Positions 1-13,587 of a DNA stretch of 64,000 nucleotides are shown here, piece after piece; positions within the stretch are counted from its first letter, which is position 1; each line of letters begins with the position of its first letter. A model generated the notes under the pieces. It did not search any database, had not been told where the DNA came from, and was given only the letters and a program-made list of their open reading frames with translations. The DNA lies in contig JAIVEN010000008.1 of NCBI GenBank assembly GCA_026686845.1, forward strand, positions 35,592,501 through 35,656,500, written 5' to 3'. Source of the stretch: Adenanthera pavonina (Eukaryota > Streptophyta > Magnoliopsida > Fabales > Fabaceae). The translations under genes and the position numbers were made by a program.

Positions 1-1309
1 ACTAAGTAAGGCAGCACCACTTTCAATCTTTCACATAACATCTTAAAAACACATTTATACAATGTATTACAACACGCAATAGGTCTCAAATCATTAGCAG
101 AATTAGGCATGACAACAATTTTAGGCACTAAAGTTAAAGTAGTATTGTTAATTAATTTAAGGGAAGTACATTGATTGAGGGTCTCCAGGATAGCTTCAGA
201 GATATCATCACCTATGATGTCCCAAGTTGCCTTAAAAAATTCACTTTTGTAACCATCAGGCCCTAGGCTTTTATCATAAGCAATTGAAAACATAGCTTCT
301 TTCACATCCTCCTTTGTAAAAGGCTTAAAAAGTTAACTTTGCTGTTCAACATTCAGAATAGGACCTTCCTTAATTGCTTTAGGCAAAATGGAATTTTTAC
401 CATTTGACACTCCCAAAATATTCTGAAAGTAGTTAATAAGGTGCTATTCCACCTCCTTACATTTGTACATCCCTTGACTATCACTATTTTGCAAAGCATA
501 AATTCTATTTCTTCTCACCCCAGGTTTCCTCATCCCATGAATGTATTTCGTATTCAGATCTCTCATTTTCAACCAATCAGCCTTAATTTTCTGCTTAAAG
601 AAACTTTTAGCAATAGTAGAAACCCTTATGAACTCCAAATGGGCTTTCATTTCCTCTTCTTGTAACTTAACGTTGGAAAGATTCCATTGGAGAGCATCCT
701 AGGCATGTGTTATGTTGATTCTAGCTATTTTACTTTCTCATGTATATTGGAAAAGTAGTTCTTATTCAAGCTATTTAGCTTCGGCCTAAGTGATTCATAT
801 TTTCTCACCACTTGAACTAATTATAGGCCATTGACTGGAGTATCCCAATGTTCCTGAACTAAAGTTTAGAATTGCTGTGTTGTAATCCACATGTTAAAGA
901 ACTTAAACTGCTTCCTTTTCTTTCCCTTAGTAGTTTCCAATTTAACCAGCATAAGAGAGTGGTTACAGATGCCTTTATTCATGAAGAATACCACTGATTC
1001 AGCAAATTGGTCATAACATAAATTATTCACCATTGCTCTATCAATTTTTGAGAAAATCCTCTCTATTCCCATTTGCCTATTTGACCACATAAAACGATCT
1101 CCCTTCCCTTTAAGATCCTCCAACAAGCAAGCCTTAGTACAGTCTTTGAAATCCCAAACTTCATTAATGTTAATAGGTGATCCACCCATTCTATCATCAA
1201 AATTCAATACACTATTAAAATCCCCAATGACAATTCAAGCCTCTCTTATGGCTGTGGCCTATGATTTAATATGCTTCCACATATCTTTCCTTTTAGCTGG
1301 AGTATTGTG
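1..1309 (-). mobile_element. L1-type LINE remnant: endonuclease C-terminal part and start of reverse transcriptase
   Basis: Read on the minus strand, 1207-866 encodes the end of an AP-type LINE endonuclease: a DFN-like start, then G-DRFMWSNRQ, sKIDRAMVN and a degenerate DH motif (NHSLM for DHSPM). From about 345 down to 1 the minus strand gives the first part of an L1-clade reverse transcriptase, including FTKEDVKEAMFSIAYDKSLG with the following PDG, and then LRPIACCNTLYKC. The 866-350 linker is broken by stops and frameshifts, so the element is dead. The rest of the RT lies beyond the window. The upstream part of the same element continues at 3874-4045 on the far side of an inserted LTR. Assignment to the plant L1 clade rests on remembered family motifs and is fairly secure. 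Confidence 0.85.
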
Positions 1310-1314
1310 TCCAT

Positions 1315-3868
1315 TGTAACAACCTATTTTCGAAAGCCCAGAAAACAACTTCTAACACATAAAAAACAAAGAAAAACTTCAAAAAAAATCAGAATAAGGC
1401 TGAGCTGTATAGAGTCATGGCAAGCTACAGTACCACAGTGGCTTCAGAGAGGCAGTAGCGCTTGGTGACACGACCAAGCTTCTGGAGCCGCGGTGCCCTC
1501 TACTGATACAATATCAGCAATTTACTAAATTTTTGGGATGAACTTCCAATGCGTACAACTTTATACTCCAATCTCAGATTAGCTTGATTCCAACTCCTAC
1601 AAGTCATTCTTATCCCAATCTAATTATAGACACTAGTTTCACCTCAATCCATCTCTTTATGGAGATTTTGGGCACTCATGATCGATTGATCACTTTTTGG
1701 TCAAAAGTCACAACCAGTGACTTCCAAATGCCACCAAAGGCAAATTGACACACAAGAACCATTCACATAGGTCCTATTTGGCACTACTAACCTATCCAAT
1801 GAGGTTTCACCTCGGAGAACCACTCTTCTGAGTTTTGATCCCCTTAAATCCCAAGTTCACATAGTGGACTATGTGCTCAAAACACACATACAAGGTGCCA
1901 AAACATTTTGGGCTTATACCTATGGTCAATCCCATAGACATATGCACCAACAATAACGACCCATACTGAGGTCCAAACCATCATCACACATACAACATAC
2001 ATGAGCACATATCTAAATCTCATCATCATCAATATCATCACATCAACATCATCACAATCATCCATATCATCATATAACATACACAACTTTACTTCTAGGA
2101 TAACCAAACAATACATAAATACCTAACTCTACTTGACACAAATCATTACATGGACTAAATGGTAAAACTACCAATTACACTTGAAATTCCCGAAAGGTAG
2201 AGATGCCTACGATTCATTGGTCTTCTCTGGACTAATACCAGAGCCTTCACCTAAAATGTTAGTCATAGAGGGTGTAAGACAAAGTCTCAGTAACCAGGAA
2301 CACAAACACATGCAACATATATCATCAGTACACATAAATATGCATATAGAGTAATGCAATGCGAAATGTTATGATATACATGTTTCCCTCATATACATCT
2401 AGAACCATGGGTTGTCATCATCACAGGACATTTCCAATAGGTGATTTTCTTCTAGCAGTCGGTGAAAATTGATTCAAGACATCACCAAGTTCACCTTACA
2501 CTAATGTAACCCAACCAAAGGTCACACTAGTACTTGGGCCGTGACTCTTCTTCCCCTGGACCACTTGAATTGGTGATAATTTAGGAATATGTAATCCACT
2601 GCCACTTGGCTCTCTTGACCATAAAAGAGAATTTAGTGGTAGGAATGTTCCATCCTATCACCATATCATATAAGCATATCATTTCTCTTCTTATCAGCAC
2701 CATCCAATCAACCACATCTCAATATGCTTATGTGGTGATGATGTTCATATCATGTCAACATATATATGTCACTATAGAATCATTATCATATTCAATGTCA
2801 TGCTAGCATACTATGAAATCATATATAACATTACGTTCATCATTATCATATACTAATACTAGGGATCTAGACTCATACCTCATCTAGCCGTGTGCATACC
2901 ACAATATGTAGGAAAAATCATACACAGACACATAATAATATCGTGGTATGAATGGGAACATACATATATATAAATACAAATCAACAATTAATATACAAAC
3001 ACAAACAATTGGTTACCTGAAATTGCCGACACCACACACAAAGGCTAAACCCATCATTTCAACACCAAACACGAGTTGAATCACCTCCAATAAGTCAAAC
3101 AACCACAACAATGTGATAACATTCCAATTAATATAATACTCATAACAACCAAAATCCATAATTTAGCCATTTAAGCTTAACCCATAGTTCCAACAATCTA
3201 AATACACATCAATGAACTCTTAATGATCATCCCAATCACAATTATTCACATACAATTTGGATTCTCAACTTCCTCAACCATTTTCAACCTAGAGTTTCCC
3301 TTAAATCATGCATGAACCCTGTAAAACTTACACCCAAGCTTCAATAACACTAAACCACACTTCAATAATCCATTTACACACATTTTAATTGGTGGAATTT
3401 GGCTCAAACTGAAAACCCAAGCATATGTCCGAATTTATCCCCAAAAACCGAAGAGAAATGAGAGAAGGGAAAGCAAGAATCACTTACTAGCCAAGATTTA
3501 AACCTCTTGAGTCCGAAAATCACTCCACAAGATCTAATTTCTTGAACTCTAGCACAGCTCCTCTGTTTCTCTTTTGATTCTTTTTGTTTCGTCAACTAAA
3601 ACTTGTATGATTTAAAGACATCCGACTTCTGGTGTCGCAACGAGCAATAAGTTTACCATGGCGTAGAGTGCTTCTGTCTAAAAAAACTATAAAAATTTTA
3701 GCTCATTCACCACGGCACCACGGTGGCCCTGCTTCTCACCGCAATATGAGTGCTTTTTGTCTCATTTTTCTTCCTCCATCCTATTTCCTCTAGTCCAGTA
3801 CATATCATCAAGTGTGCTTCCCGTTAGCCAGAAACTAAGTTTAGGATAGCATAATGAGGGTTGTTACA
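1315..3868. mobile_element. solo LTR (about 2.55 kb) inserted into the LINE
   Basis: The segment starts TGTAACAACC and ends GGTTGTTACA, so it has TG...CA ends within a 10-bp inverted repeat. It is flanked by identical 5-bp copies of TCCAT at 1310-1314 and 3869-3873. Removing it together with one TCCAT brings the two halves of the LINE endonuclease reading together. A 5-bp duplication with TG/CA ends is the mark of an LTR retrotransposon. No gag or pol is seen inside, so this is most likely a solo LTR left by recombination, probably of a Ty3/gypsy element given its length. It holds CAT/CAC-rich low-complexity stretches near 2020-2080 and 2650-2870. A non-autonomous LTR element is the main alternative. 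Confidence 0.8.
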
Positions 3869-3873
3869 TCCAT

Positions 3874-4045
3874 ATATGAAAGTAATGAAGAATCTCTTTT
3901 GCAAGGCCAAAACATTTACTTCACAATGAATACATTGCTCACTACTACCCACAACTTTTAAATTAAAATCCTCTTCCTTCCAAAGAATCCAGATTCGACC
4001 TCTTTCACCATGTGCGAGATTGATGAAGATAATTTATTCATTCCC
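3874..4045 (-). mobile_element. LINE endonuclease, upstream half (same element as 1-1309)
   Basis: The minus strand reads a LINE endonuclease core with HGERGRIWILWKEEDF, then a stretch ending FFITFIYG, which runs straight into the insertion point of the solo LTR. Recognisable homology fades above about 4045, so the LINE is 5'-truncated or too decayed to follow further. Confidence 0.75.
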
Positions 4046-5880
4046 TTGTTTTTATCCACATTATAAATTTGGAGTTCATCAATTGTTGAACCACATATGA
4101 AATACTGGTTGCTAAAAAACCATATATAAAATGTGCTTTTCAGCTATCCTGTTGAGCTATTTTGGATTTGATCTCTTATCGTGCATATAAAAAATGCTTT
4201 GTTACGTAGGCAAAATTTATTTCACTAACTTCTATGATTCTGAAAGGTATTCCCTTAATGCTAAAAAAAAACTTTTGAGCTTTCTTACTGAAAAGTTATA
4301 TGGATGAAAGAACTCCTCAGGGACTATATTATTTTTTTTAATTTGGAATGTGAAAACATGGAAATTACTTTAGAAACCTCCTTCGAGTCTGGTGGGTTCT
4401 TGAGAGTTAAGTATTCACATTGAATTGTATTTTCATTAAATATTTATAATGTGAGTACCATTAATTTTTATCTGTTAAACAAGTCGTTTGATGTTCAAAT
4501 CTTAACCTAAATGTATGAATCAAATTGAGTTGGAGAAATATGCCTTTTGTCTTCAATACCCTAGAAAAAGATTTGTCTATCCCTACTAAGACATTTTTAG
4601 CATACGTTTGATGTGAGGAAAGTACTTTCTATACAGGGAATGAGAAAAGAAATTCCTAATTAAACACGTTTGGTGTGCTAAAAATCGAGTTACTGGAAAA
4701 GTTATTTTCCTAAAATTATGAGAAGTGAGTTTCTAAAAAAAAAAAAAAAAGAAGCCGACTAAATGGCTTACTTTCTTAGGAAAGCAATTTTTTTTTACAA
4801 AATCATTTTTAATAAATAACTTAAATTATAATCCTAACATTTTTATGAAAAAAGAACAAGTCTTGATCTAACTAAACATACCAAATATAATTTGGATCAA
4901 AAAAGGAGGTTTCAAAAAAGGTTCTTTTCTATTCCCATTCTCATTCCCATTTTATACCCACAACAAAATATTTTAGTAGTAATAGTAGTAGTAATAATAA
5001 TAATAATGCTATAGGAAAAATGAAGGGAAGAAGGACGATTATGGTTTGGTAAATAGGGTACAATATTTTCATTTCTTTTGTTTTATTTACCCAAAAGTTA
5101 CAAAATAAATATAATATAATTTACAGCACACAACTACAAGACACCTAACCCATGATGAGTCCAAATTGGGGTATTAATTTTTTTACCAGAAAAATTGGGA
5201 TATTATTATTAGTTGTCAGTGAGAGAACTTATAAAATTGGATAAGATCCCATTATGTTATGAGACATATATTAAAAAAAAGTTAAGTGAGAATATTAAAT
5301 GATGATATTTGTAAAAAATAAAATTCTTTGTGACATATTTAAAATATTTGACTATTTTCATGATTTTTATGATTTAATTATTTGTTTCTTACATTTTGTA
5401 ATGGAAAGAGTAAATCTTTATAATTTATAAATTTTAGATTAATTATTATATTTATTATTTATTATAAATAATTATTAAAGTTATTAGTACAATTGATCAT
5501 TTAGTTATTTTAATTTAACTGCTTAACCATATATATAACTGACTATGATAAAACTTGCAAAGCGATGAAAATTAAGTAATGAACTAAAATTAAATTATAT
5601 TTACGATAAATATTGATGAAAATATAATAAAAAGTAGTACATCAAAATAATTTTAATTATAATAATTTAATTAGAAAATTTGAAATTTTTTAAATAATAA
5701 AAATTAACGGAGAATTAAATGAAATTATAAAAAATAATTTTCACCCCAAAGCATTGAGAACTTCACACAGTTAAATATTACATACTTTTGGTTATAAAAA
5801 AAAAATACTACATACTTTTCATTTTCATAGTCGTTGAACCAGAGAAAAAGGGGAACTCTTCATCCTTTCAAAGCCTCTTT
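4046..5880. other. AT-rich intergenic DNA upstream of the first PME
   Basis: No gene is seen. About 4590-5000 looks like a MITE-type segment: it contains 'cacgtttggtgtgctaaaaat' like text and ends in repeated 'cattcccatt', but its ends could not be fixed. An A-run lies at about 4736-4750 and an (AAT/AGT)n stretch at about 4975-5005. Confidence 0.4.
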
Positions 5881-5889
5881 CTACGTTTC

Positions 5890-5897
5890 TATATAAC
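5890..5897 (+). promoter_or_regulatory. TATA box of the PME2/PME3-like gene
   Basis: TATATAAC lies 64 bases upstream of the chosen ATG at 5961. It is followed by a pyrimidine-rich leader, which would place transcription start near 5920. Confidence 0.6.
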
Positions 5898-5960
5898 TCC
5901 CCCGTCTCTACACTCTTCATTCGACTCCTTCCGCTTTATCTCTTCATAACCTTGACGCCT

Positions 5961-8900
5961 ATGAGCAAGTTAAGGCAAGTCTTCGCCGGAATCTCTGATT
6001 CCGGCAACCACAAGAAAAACAAGAAGCTCTTTCTTGCTCTGTTTTCCACTCTGTTACTCCTCGCCGCAGCTATCGGCGTCTTCGCTGGAGTAAACTCCCG
6101 CCAAAAATCTTCCAGTGACGACAATTTGAATTTCTCCTCCCATCCATCCCACGCCATAATCAAATCTGCTTGCAGTTCCACATTTTACCCCGAACTTTGC
6201 TTCTCCGCTATCTCTTCCGAGCCTGGATTCTCCGAGAAAGTCTCTTCCCACCGCGATGTCATCAAGTTGTCCATAAATATAACCACCAGAGCCGTCGAGC
6301 ATAATTTCTTCAACGTCGAGAAGCTAATCGCCACCAGAAAGGGAAGCCTCACGGATAGAGAGAAAACCGCTCTCCATGATTGTTTGGAGACGATCGACGA
6401 AACGCTCGACGAGCTTCACTCCGCCTTGCAAGATCTGAAAGTCTATCCGAACAAGAAGTCTCTGTACCAGCATGCCGACGATCTAAAGACTCTGATCAGC
6501 GCCGCCATTACCAACCAGGTCACGTGCCTTGACGGATTCTCTCACGACGGCGCCGATAGGAAAGTCAGGGGAGCTCTGGAGGCAGGGCAGGTGCACGTGG
6601 AGCACATGTGCAGCAATGCTCTGGCAATGATTAAGAACATGACGGACACGGATGTGGCGAACTACGAGAGGAAGATGGGGATTACAAAGAGCAGGAGGCT
6701 GATGGAGTCGGCAGCGGAGGGCGGTACTCAGTGGCCGGAGTGGATGCCGGCGGCAGACAGGCGGTTGTTGCAGGAGACGGAGGTAAAGCCGGACGTGGTG
6801 GTGGCAGCGGACGGCAGTGGAGATTTTAAGACGGTGGAGGCAGCAGTGGCAGCGGCGCCGGAAAAGAGTAGTAAGAGATATGTGATCAAGATCAAAGCAG
6901 GAGTTTACAGAGAGAATGTGGAAGTTCCGAAGAAGAAGACGAATATTATGTTCTTGGGAGATGGAAGAGCTAATACTATCATTACCGGAAGTAGAAATGT
7001 CGTTGACGGTAGCACAACCTTCCATTCCGCCACAGTAGGTAAGTTTATTGCCCTTCTGATTTTTCACTTACCTCAGTTTAATGAGCTTCAGGGGAAAAAA
7101 TTAATTCTAAAACATAAAAATTAAAAAGAATATATAGACTAACCATTGAATTTAATTTTAAAAATTTGTGAAGTTAGGAATGATTATTTTGTTAGTATAT
7201 ATGCCTTGTCCGTATTATTTATCGCTTTTTATGGTATTCTTGAGTTATTTGGTGAAATGATTGTTGTATAATTAGTTTATTATTTTTTAAGGAGCATAAA
7301 AATTAAATGGCCTAATTTTTTAGGACCCAAAATGTTAATTGATACCATTTTATGATTGTTAAAAATTAATTATTTTGCTTAATTTTACAAAATCTTGAAA
7401 AAACTCATAGATACTAATATCTTTTTTACCTTTGATCTTATTAATTACCGTCTCTCTAGTTTACAGATCATATTGACAGGGTCTTTAAAAAGTTTTGTAA
7501 TGAAATGATAATATTTATTGTCTCAGGATTAAATAGATATAAATATATTGTTTTAGGGATCTAATTTCTAAATACAGTTTATTTTTTTAATTTTGCATTT
7601 TTCATACTATTTTTTTACGTGTGATACAAAGCTAGAATATTTTTTTTCTGTTAAGATGGTACTATTGCAAAGAAATTATAATTATAATAATTATGGTGGT
7701 TGAGAATTGTCAGCTTACGGTGCACATTTACAAGAAATGCTCTAATGTAAGCTTCTATATCTATTCAAGAGAAAAGTAAGTTTGAAAAGTTGACAGACTT
7801 TTCATTCTGCTAGATAATATAGTAACGTTATGAGTTGTTGTGACTGAGGAGGTATTGATTATCGGTTCCCCCATGACCACTGATTCATTAAATTCAAAAT
7901 CAACGGGCAAAAGAAAAGCACCGAAAGCTCAAATCCGTCCATACACCTGCTCAGATAGTATTGCATTTTATAGGCATTGATGACGTGAAGACAATTTACA
8001 TTAGTTACTAACAGCTAACACTGTGTTGTCATAGATGCTGTTTAGTTCTGACTAAGTCCAAAATTATTAATGTTAATCACCCACTTGTTACTTACTTATT
8101 TTTTTTTCAAATATCAGTCATTGAACTGACAAAATATATGACATTAATAGCTAGTTTCCATGTTTAACATTGGAGTCTTGATATTTTTAATTCAATTCTT
8201 TTTTCCTCTCTAGGTCACCCTTTCTGCGGTTGAAGAGCTAAACATAACTTGTATTTCGCAGTACAACGATTAACAAATAATGTTTGAGTATATTTGTTAG
8301 CGTTTGGTAGTAATTTTTTTACCAGTATTTTGTTTAAAAAACCTACAAATAAACTTTTTAAACAAACACTGATTCCTATAATTTCGGGGATATAGACCCT
8401 ACCAATTGTTAAAGGGCAGCAAGTCACGCTGGAATTACTATTTTAGTGTGATTCTTTTTGTCCAGCTTGCTAAGATTATTTGGTATAATGTGGCAGCATG
8501 TGCACATGGGTCTTGATTATCCAGATTTATTAGTCAAATATTTTGTCTGCTGTGCTCCTGTTTTTCTGAATGATATTAACTTTTAAAGCTACAATATTAT
8601 GATAATGCAAAAAGAAATGCTTAAATTATTTTCCTAACTCACTTTCTAGTTTCAACCACTCCATCAGACTACAAAGCAGTGTTTTTTTTTTAATAAAACT
8701 TATTGTTCAAAAAAAATTCTGAAATGTCTGTTTTTTGTCAGTCACTCTTCTGTGTTCTGAAGTTATAAAGAATCTAAATATGTTTTCACAGGACACTAGA
8801 GAATTCGAAAGAGAAAAAAAGTTGGGTTTCATGAGACTGGACATCGTTTTGTTTGTTTCATTCCTTTCAACTGGTCCCTTCATAATTTCAAATTTTCATG

Positions 8901-10927
8901 CCCGTTCTCTTGTCTTCTTCCGCTTTTCTCATCGTTCACTTTTTTTTTGACGCAATAAAAAAAAAAGTAACTTTCCACGATGCTTCCTTCCCCTTATTCT
9001 ACCAATTATTCCCTTCAATCATGCATATGGGTCTGTGACCATCTTGGAAAAAGTCTAACCATAGAAACCCATGACACAGCGCGCACAAGCACCTCTTACT
9101 TTCACACTCTCTTTTGCTTTTTCTATTTTTTGAGCGAAACACACCATCTTTTCTTTTGCTTGTTGCGTGCATTTGGGTCATTTTACTGATCTGAGCTACT
9201 GGTTGAACCCTTGATTCTGACTTAGGAAATGCATGCGTCGCCGATAAATATATGATTCTTGTTTGACAAAATTTGCTGATAATTGATTTTGGGATGAAAA
9301 AAATGCCCTTCTGATCCTTTAAAAGCTATTCCAAATGGGCTAGTAAACTTGTGCTGTGAATCAAAATTTTGTTTTGTTTGGACAAAACGTGGAGCGTCTA
9401 AAATTGTAGGGTTCTATCTTGTCAACTTGTTCACATTGGTTACAGGAACCTGCACAAGGCTGAGCAGTGAGCCGTAAGCACGTAGGTACGGAGCTACGCA
9501 CGCCACCCACCACCAAACAAAACTTAAAAACTCACAACAAACTCACAAAGCCACAAAACGAGCATTTGGCTCTTGCTCCTTCCGTGAGCAAATGATAAAA
9601 TTATGCAAGTTAAAAAATAATAAATGTATTTAGAATATAAAATAATTTTTAAAAATATTTTCATTTAATATTATTAACTTTTATATCATGCAATTAATAT
9701 AAATAAATTATACTACTAATTTTTCTAAAAAATATTATCTTAATTAAAGGTATTTTTTTAAAAAAATTATTAAATATACTAGATAAATATTTTATATCTC
9801 CTATATTTTAAAATATAAAAATATTAATTATCACCTATATTAAGTAATGGAAGGAGTATTTTATGCCCTTCTTTTTGTCCGCCTAATTTTCCCCTCTCTT
9901 CCTCATCTTATCCTTCTCTTTTTGGACAAGTCATTCAATATCCTAGGTCCACCCAATTTCAACTTGAAAATTTATCGAATTTAGACTACTCCCAGTAGAA
10001 TGCTCTTCCTCATCTTATCAAATCTACTACTATAATAACAAATATATATTATATAGTATAATAAAAAAGGTACTATAAAAAGAAAAAAAATTATTTTATT
10101 CTCTTGTGGAACATCTCTCATGATTGGAAGGATTTTTCTTTTTTTAGTTTTCTTTTATATTTCTTACTAATTTCAAATGTATAAGCCATAACTAACGATA
10201 ACCCTCCATGTCCATATATGCACACTTGCTTGCAGCCGTGGTGGGAGAAGGATTCATAGCCAGCGACATTACCTTCGAAAACACAGCCGGCCACGCCAAG
10301 CACCAAGCCGTCGCCCTCCGAGTCGGTGCAGACTTTGCCGCCTTCTACCAGTGCGACATCCTCGCTTACCAGGACACGCTTTACGTCCACCGCAACCGCC
10401 AGTTCTTCATCAACTGCCTCATTGCCGGGACCGTCGACTTCATCTTCGGCAACTCCGCCGTCGTGCTCCAAGACTGCGACATCCACGCCCGCCTCCCCGG
10501 CGCCGGCCAGAAGAACATGGTGACCGCACACGGCCGGATCGACCCCAACCAGAACACGGGCATCGTGATCCAGAAGTCCCGTATCGGAGCAACCAAGGAA
10601 CTCGAGGCGAAGAAGGGGGACTTCAAGACTTACCTGGGGCGGCCGTGGAAGGAGTATTCGAGGACGGTGATAATGCAGTCGAGCATAACGGACGTGATCG
10701 ATCCGGTGGGGTGGCATGAGTGGAATGGGGATTTTGCTCTGAACACTCTGTTCTACGGGGAATATCAGAACACCGGGGACGGTGCCGGAACGGCAAATAG
10801 AGTTAAGTGGAAGGGGTTTAAGGTTATAACGAGTGCTTCGGAGGCTCAGACTTTTACTGCTGGCAGCTTTATTGGTGGGTCTAACTGGTTGAGGTCTACT
10901 GCGTTTCCTTTTTCTCTTGGTCTTTAG
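5961..10927 (+). CDS. Type-I pectin methylesterase with PMEI pro-domain (PME2/PME3-like)
   Basis: Two exons, 5961-7038 and 10236-10927, joined in phase 1 (AG|GTAAGT ... TGCAG|), encode 589 residues. The start is the ATG at 5961; the open frame runs a little further up but has no earlier ATG. A membrane anchor or signal segment lies at 23-43, a PMEI domain with its paired cysteines at about 62-225, processing motifs RRLM (245-248) and RRLL (267-270), then the PME domain from about 277. Catalytic and substrate residues are present: Q383, Q405, D406 in QDTLY, D427 in DFIFG, and R495 W497 in GRPWKEY. The enzyme de-esterifies homogalacturonan in the cell wall after subtilase cleavage at the RRLL site. 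The closest remembered relatives are Arabidopsis PME3 and PME2, with near-identical text around the PMEI helices. Nothing looks broken. Confidence 0.95.
7039..10235 (+). other. Single 3.2-kb intron of the PME2/PME3-like gene
   Basis: The intron has a GTAAGT donor and a TGCAG acceptor. It is AT-rich, with no convincing coding sequence or complete transposon. A less AT-rich patch at about 9450-9590 and short open frames near 8735-9190 show no family resemblance. Confidence 0.8.
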
Positions 10928-11499
10928 ATTATTATTATTGTGGCATTGGTCATTGATATATTTATTTATTATATGTATGGGTAGAAAAAAGAATTGCCAT
11001 TTTATGTAGCTAAAAGGGGATTGGTGGGTGAGAACAATGAGCTGTGTCCTGTGTGTGAGGAAGCGAAATCCTCTGCTCTTATCATGCGTGCTGTGAAGTG
11101 GAAGCAGAGGACATTTAAAAAAAATAAAGTAAAAAAGAAATGGGATGGCCTTCCTATTTGGCATAATCAATGAAAATATGAGTGATTTTGTTTCAATTTG
11201 AAGAATTTATTATTTTTTAACATAATTTTAGCAATAGTGGTAAAAAAAAAAAGCATAATGTTAGCAATTATTTTTCTTAAAATGTAGATTGTTTAGTCAG
11301 TTGATTGAACTGTTCCCTTAGAAATTAATGCATGCTAAGACAAATAAAAAATACATATAAATATCTGTGGAATATGCACAGGGCAACACAGGTTACTTAT
11401 TATAACCTCGCCAAATTAAAGTTGAAAAATAAATTGACATATAAGAGCGTAAAATTTTCAACCAAGAGTTCGGTTCTTTTTTTTTTTTTTTTTGCTATA

Positions 11500-11870
11500 T
11501 CTATTTGATATTTGATATTTGATACTAGCATTGATTAAGAATGATCGACTCCCATCCTTGTTTAAGAATTAAGGATTATCAAATTAAGTATTAAGGATAA
11601 TCCTTAAGTAAGTTGACTTTGTTTAAAGAGAATCAAGTCATTTTTACTTGACTTGGTTTTGTAATCAGGGTTTGTCAATATTTTGATTAATGCTTAAGTA
11701 ACTTTTTTTTTTATTTTTGGATACGTCTATTGGTGTTTGATACTACTGTTGATTAAGGATAATTGAGTCTAAAGGATTAAGGAAAATCCTTAAGCAAAGT
11801 CAACTAATTGAGTTATTTTCACTTAACTCATCTATCATTGGTTGTGTAACCAAGTTATGTCAATATTTTT
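11500..11870. repeat. Diverged tandem repeat with internal palindromes
   Basis: Two units, about 11500-11695 and 11716-11870, share the order TTTGATACTA, TTGATTAAG, AAGGA-ATCCTTAAG, a segment with CAAGTCA or GAGTTA followed by TTTTCACTT or TTTTTACTT, then GTCAATATTTT. Each unit can fold at AAGGATAATCCTTAAG-like inverted sequence. The origin is unknown; it may be two copies of a small non-autonomous element. Confidence 0.5.
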
Positions 11871-12884
11871 TATTTTTTTTAAGATTATGAAATCTTTTTT
11901 CATAGTTTCAGTTGTTCATTCATAAGAGTTAATCACCCAAATAATTCATAAGGGTTAATCATCCAACCTGAGGTGTGAAATTCCATTTGATCCACTCACC
12001 ACAGGCCAACATTATTGGGCCTTTTGGCCATTCTCTTAGGATGTCTATTTTGGTCTCTTCTGATGTTGCATAATTTCAAAACTCTCACATGTTTTGTTTC
12101 TCTTATACCTACCGATTTTTTTTTTTTTAAAAGTTATCCCTTAAAAAAGAGGTCTTCAAAGTTTTATCAATCTAGTTATAATAATATTTATATTTGCTTA
12201 TAACTAATTATACAATTAACAATATATGTTTTCTATGTGTTACATGAAATTTGATAAATATATTGCACTTTTCATAACTTAAGAATATTACAATATCAAT
12301 TGTGATATTGTTTATTGAATAATTTGGTATTTGTGTTTCGAAGAGTAATATATACTTTTCAGTTTTTACTACTTATTTTCTATTTTTTATTCCAAAGCTA
12401 CAGATTTTTTAGGTTAGATTTTCAATCTTGAGATTTGCCAATAGCTTTGTTTGGTACACAAAGTTGAATGAGATAGAAAAGAGAATAAAATTAAAAAAAA
12501 GTGATTTTTAAGATGTAAAATGTCTTTTATATGGACAAATAAAAATGTAATTAGTACCAGTATATATAACATGTCTCAATTTTTGTGCAATGAATTCCTT
12601 TCTCTTCATCGGACAGGGCCTGAAAGAAAACACTTGAATCCCTTGGTTGAGCTTCAAACTTAGATACTTAAACTTATATAACTAATGTATTTTTTTTATG
12701 AAATATAACTAATGTATTTTAATATAATCAAATAAGGATAAATGAATTTTTCATGTATTATTTATTTTATAATTAAATTTTGTTATTTACATTATTAATT
12801 TACTTTTAAATTTAAAATTTACATATTTTAATTTAATTTGATATAAGTATGTTAAGTACATAAGTTTAAATAACCAGGTCTACT

Positions 12885-12932
<48 letters not shown>
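12885..12932. repeat. Compound microsatellite (CT)n(CA)n(TA)n
   Basis: A run of CT repeats passes directly into CA and then TA repeats. It is likely to vary in length between individuals. Confidence 0.9.
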
Positions 12933-13587
12933 TAAAATCTAACCCTTAATTCACCGATAGATGGAAATATATAAATATAAATATATATATCATTTTTCAT
13001 AACACTGATTATTAAAAATGTTGCGTGGTTTCTAAGACTAATTAAAACGTTTTTTGAATATGAAAAGGAAGGGAAGTAGGAAAAAAAAAGGGAAGTAGAA
13101 AGGAGGGTGATATAGATGAACACAAGGCATGTGCATTGCCGCGATTAGCGGTCACCACTCACCACCAAATTTTTTTTTTGGCCACCACTGACCACCAAAA
13201 TTGAAGTATATATAATACAGTATTATATATCCAACAATCTCATATAAATAATGTTTTATATTTTTTTTATACAAATGAAAAGATAATAATGTTTTATATT
13301 GCTTTACCTGATAAATAACGTTTTAGACAAGTTAATAAAATCTTTAATGTCTTCCTTTCTAAAAGTCTAAAACTTCTTAAATGTCAATGTTTCATAAATT
13401 TTGATACCATATAATCGCCAATGTCTTGCAACTCATCCATATATACATATAAATTATTAAATTAAATTAAAGTATATATATAATGGTAAATTCAAAAATT
13501 ATCTTACAACTCATCCCTATATGGTTAACATTTCTGAAAACATTTTTTTTGGCCAAATAGGAAGTTCTCAAAACATTATTTCATATT

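Larger units (their letters stand above)
10928..13587. other. Intergenic DNA between the two PME genes
   Basis: No gene is seen. It holds the 3' flank of the first PME, a diverged two-unit repeat (11500-11870), a compound microsatellite (12885-12932) and a small CACCACC-type repeat at about 13150-13200. Confidence 0.5.

Noticed and set aside
1315..3868. Reading the element as a TIR DNA transposon because of its 10-bp inverted ends
   Set aside because: The 5-bp target duplication with TG/CA ends fits an LTR better; many LTRs have short inverted ends.
5952..5960. Start of the first PME three codons earlier
   Set aside because: That would need a TTG start; the first ATG in frame is at 5961 and fits relatives better.
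6483..7067. 194-residue minus-strand open frame
   Set aside because: Shadow of PME exon 1; His/Arg/Leu-rich composition is typical of a reversed coding strand.
10118..11170. 350-residue minus-strand open frame
   Set aside because: It is antisense to PME exon 2 and its 3' flank; GC-rich third positions of the real exon create long reverse frames. No family resemblance.
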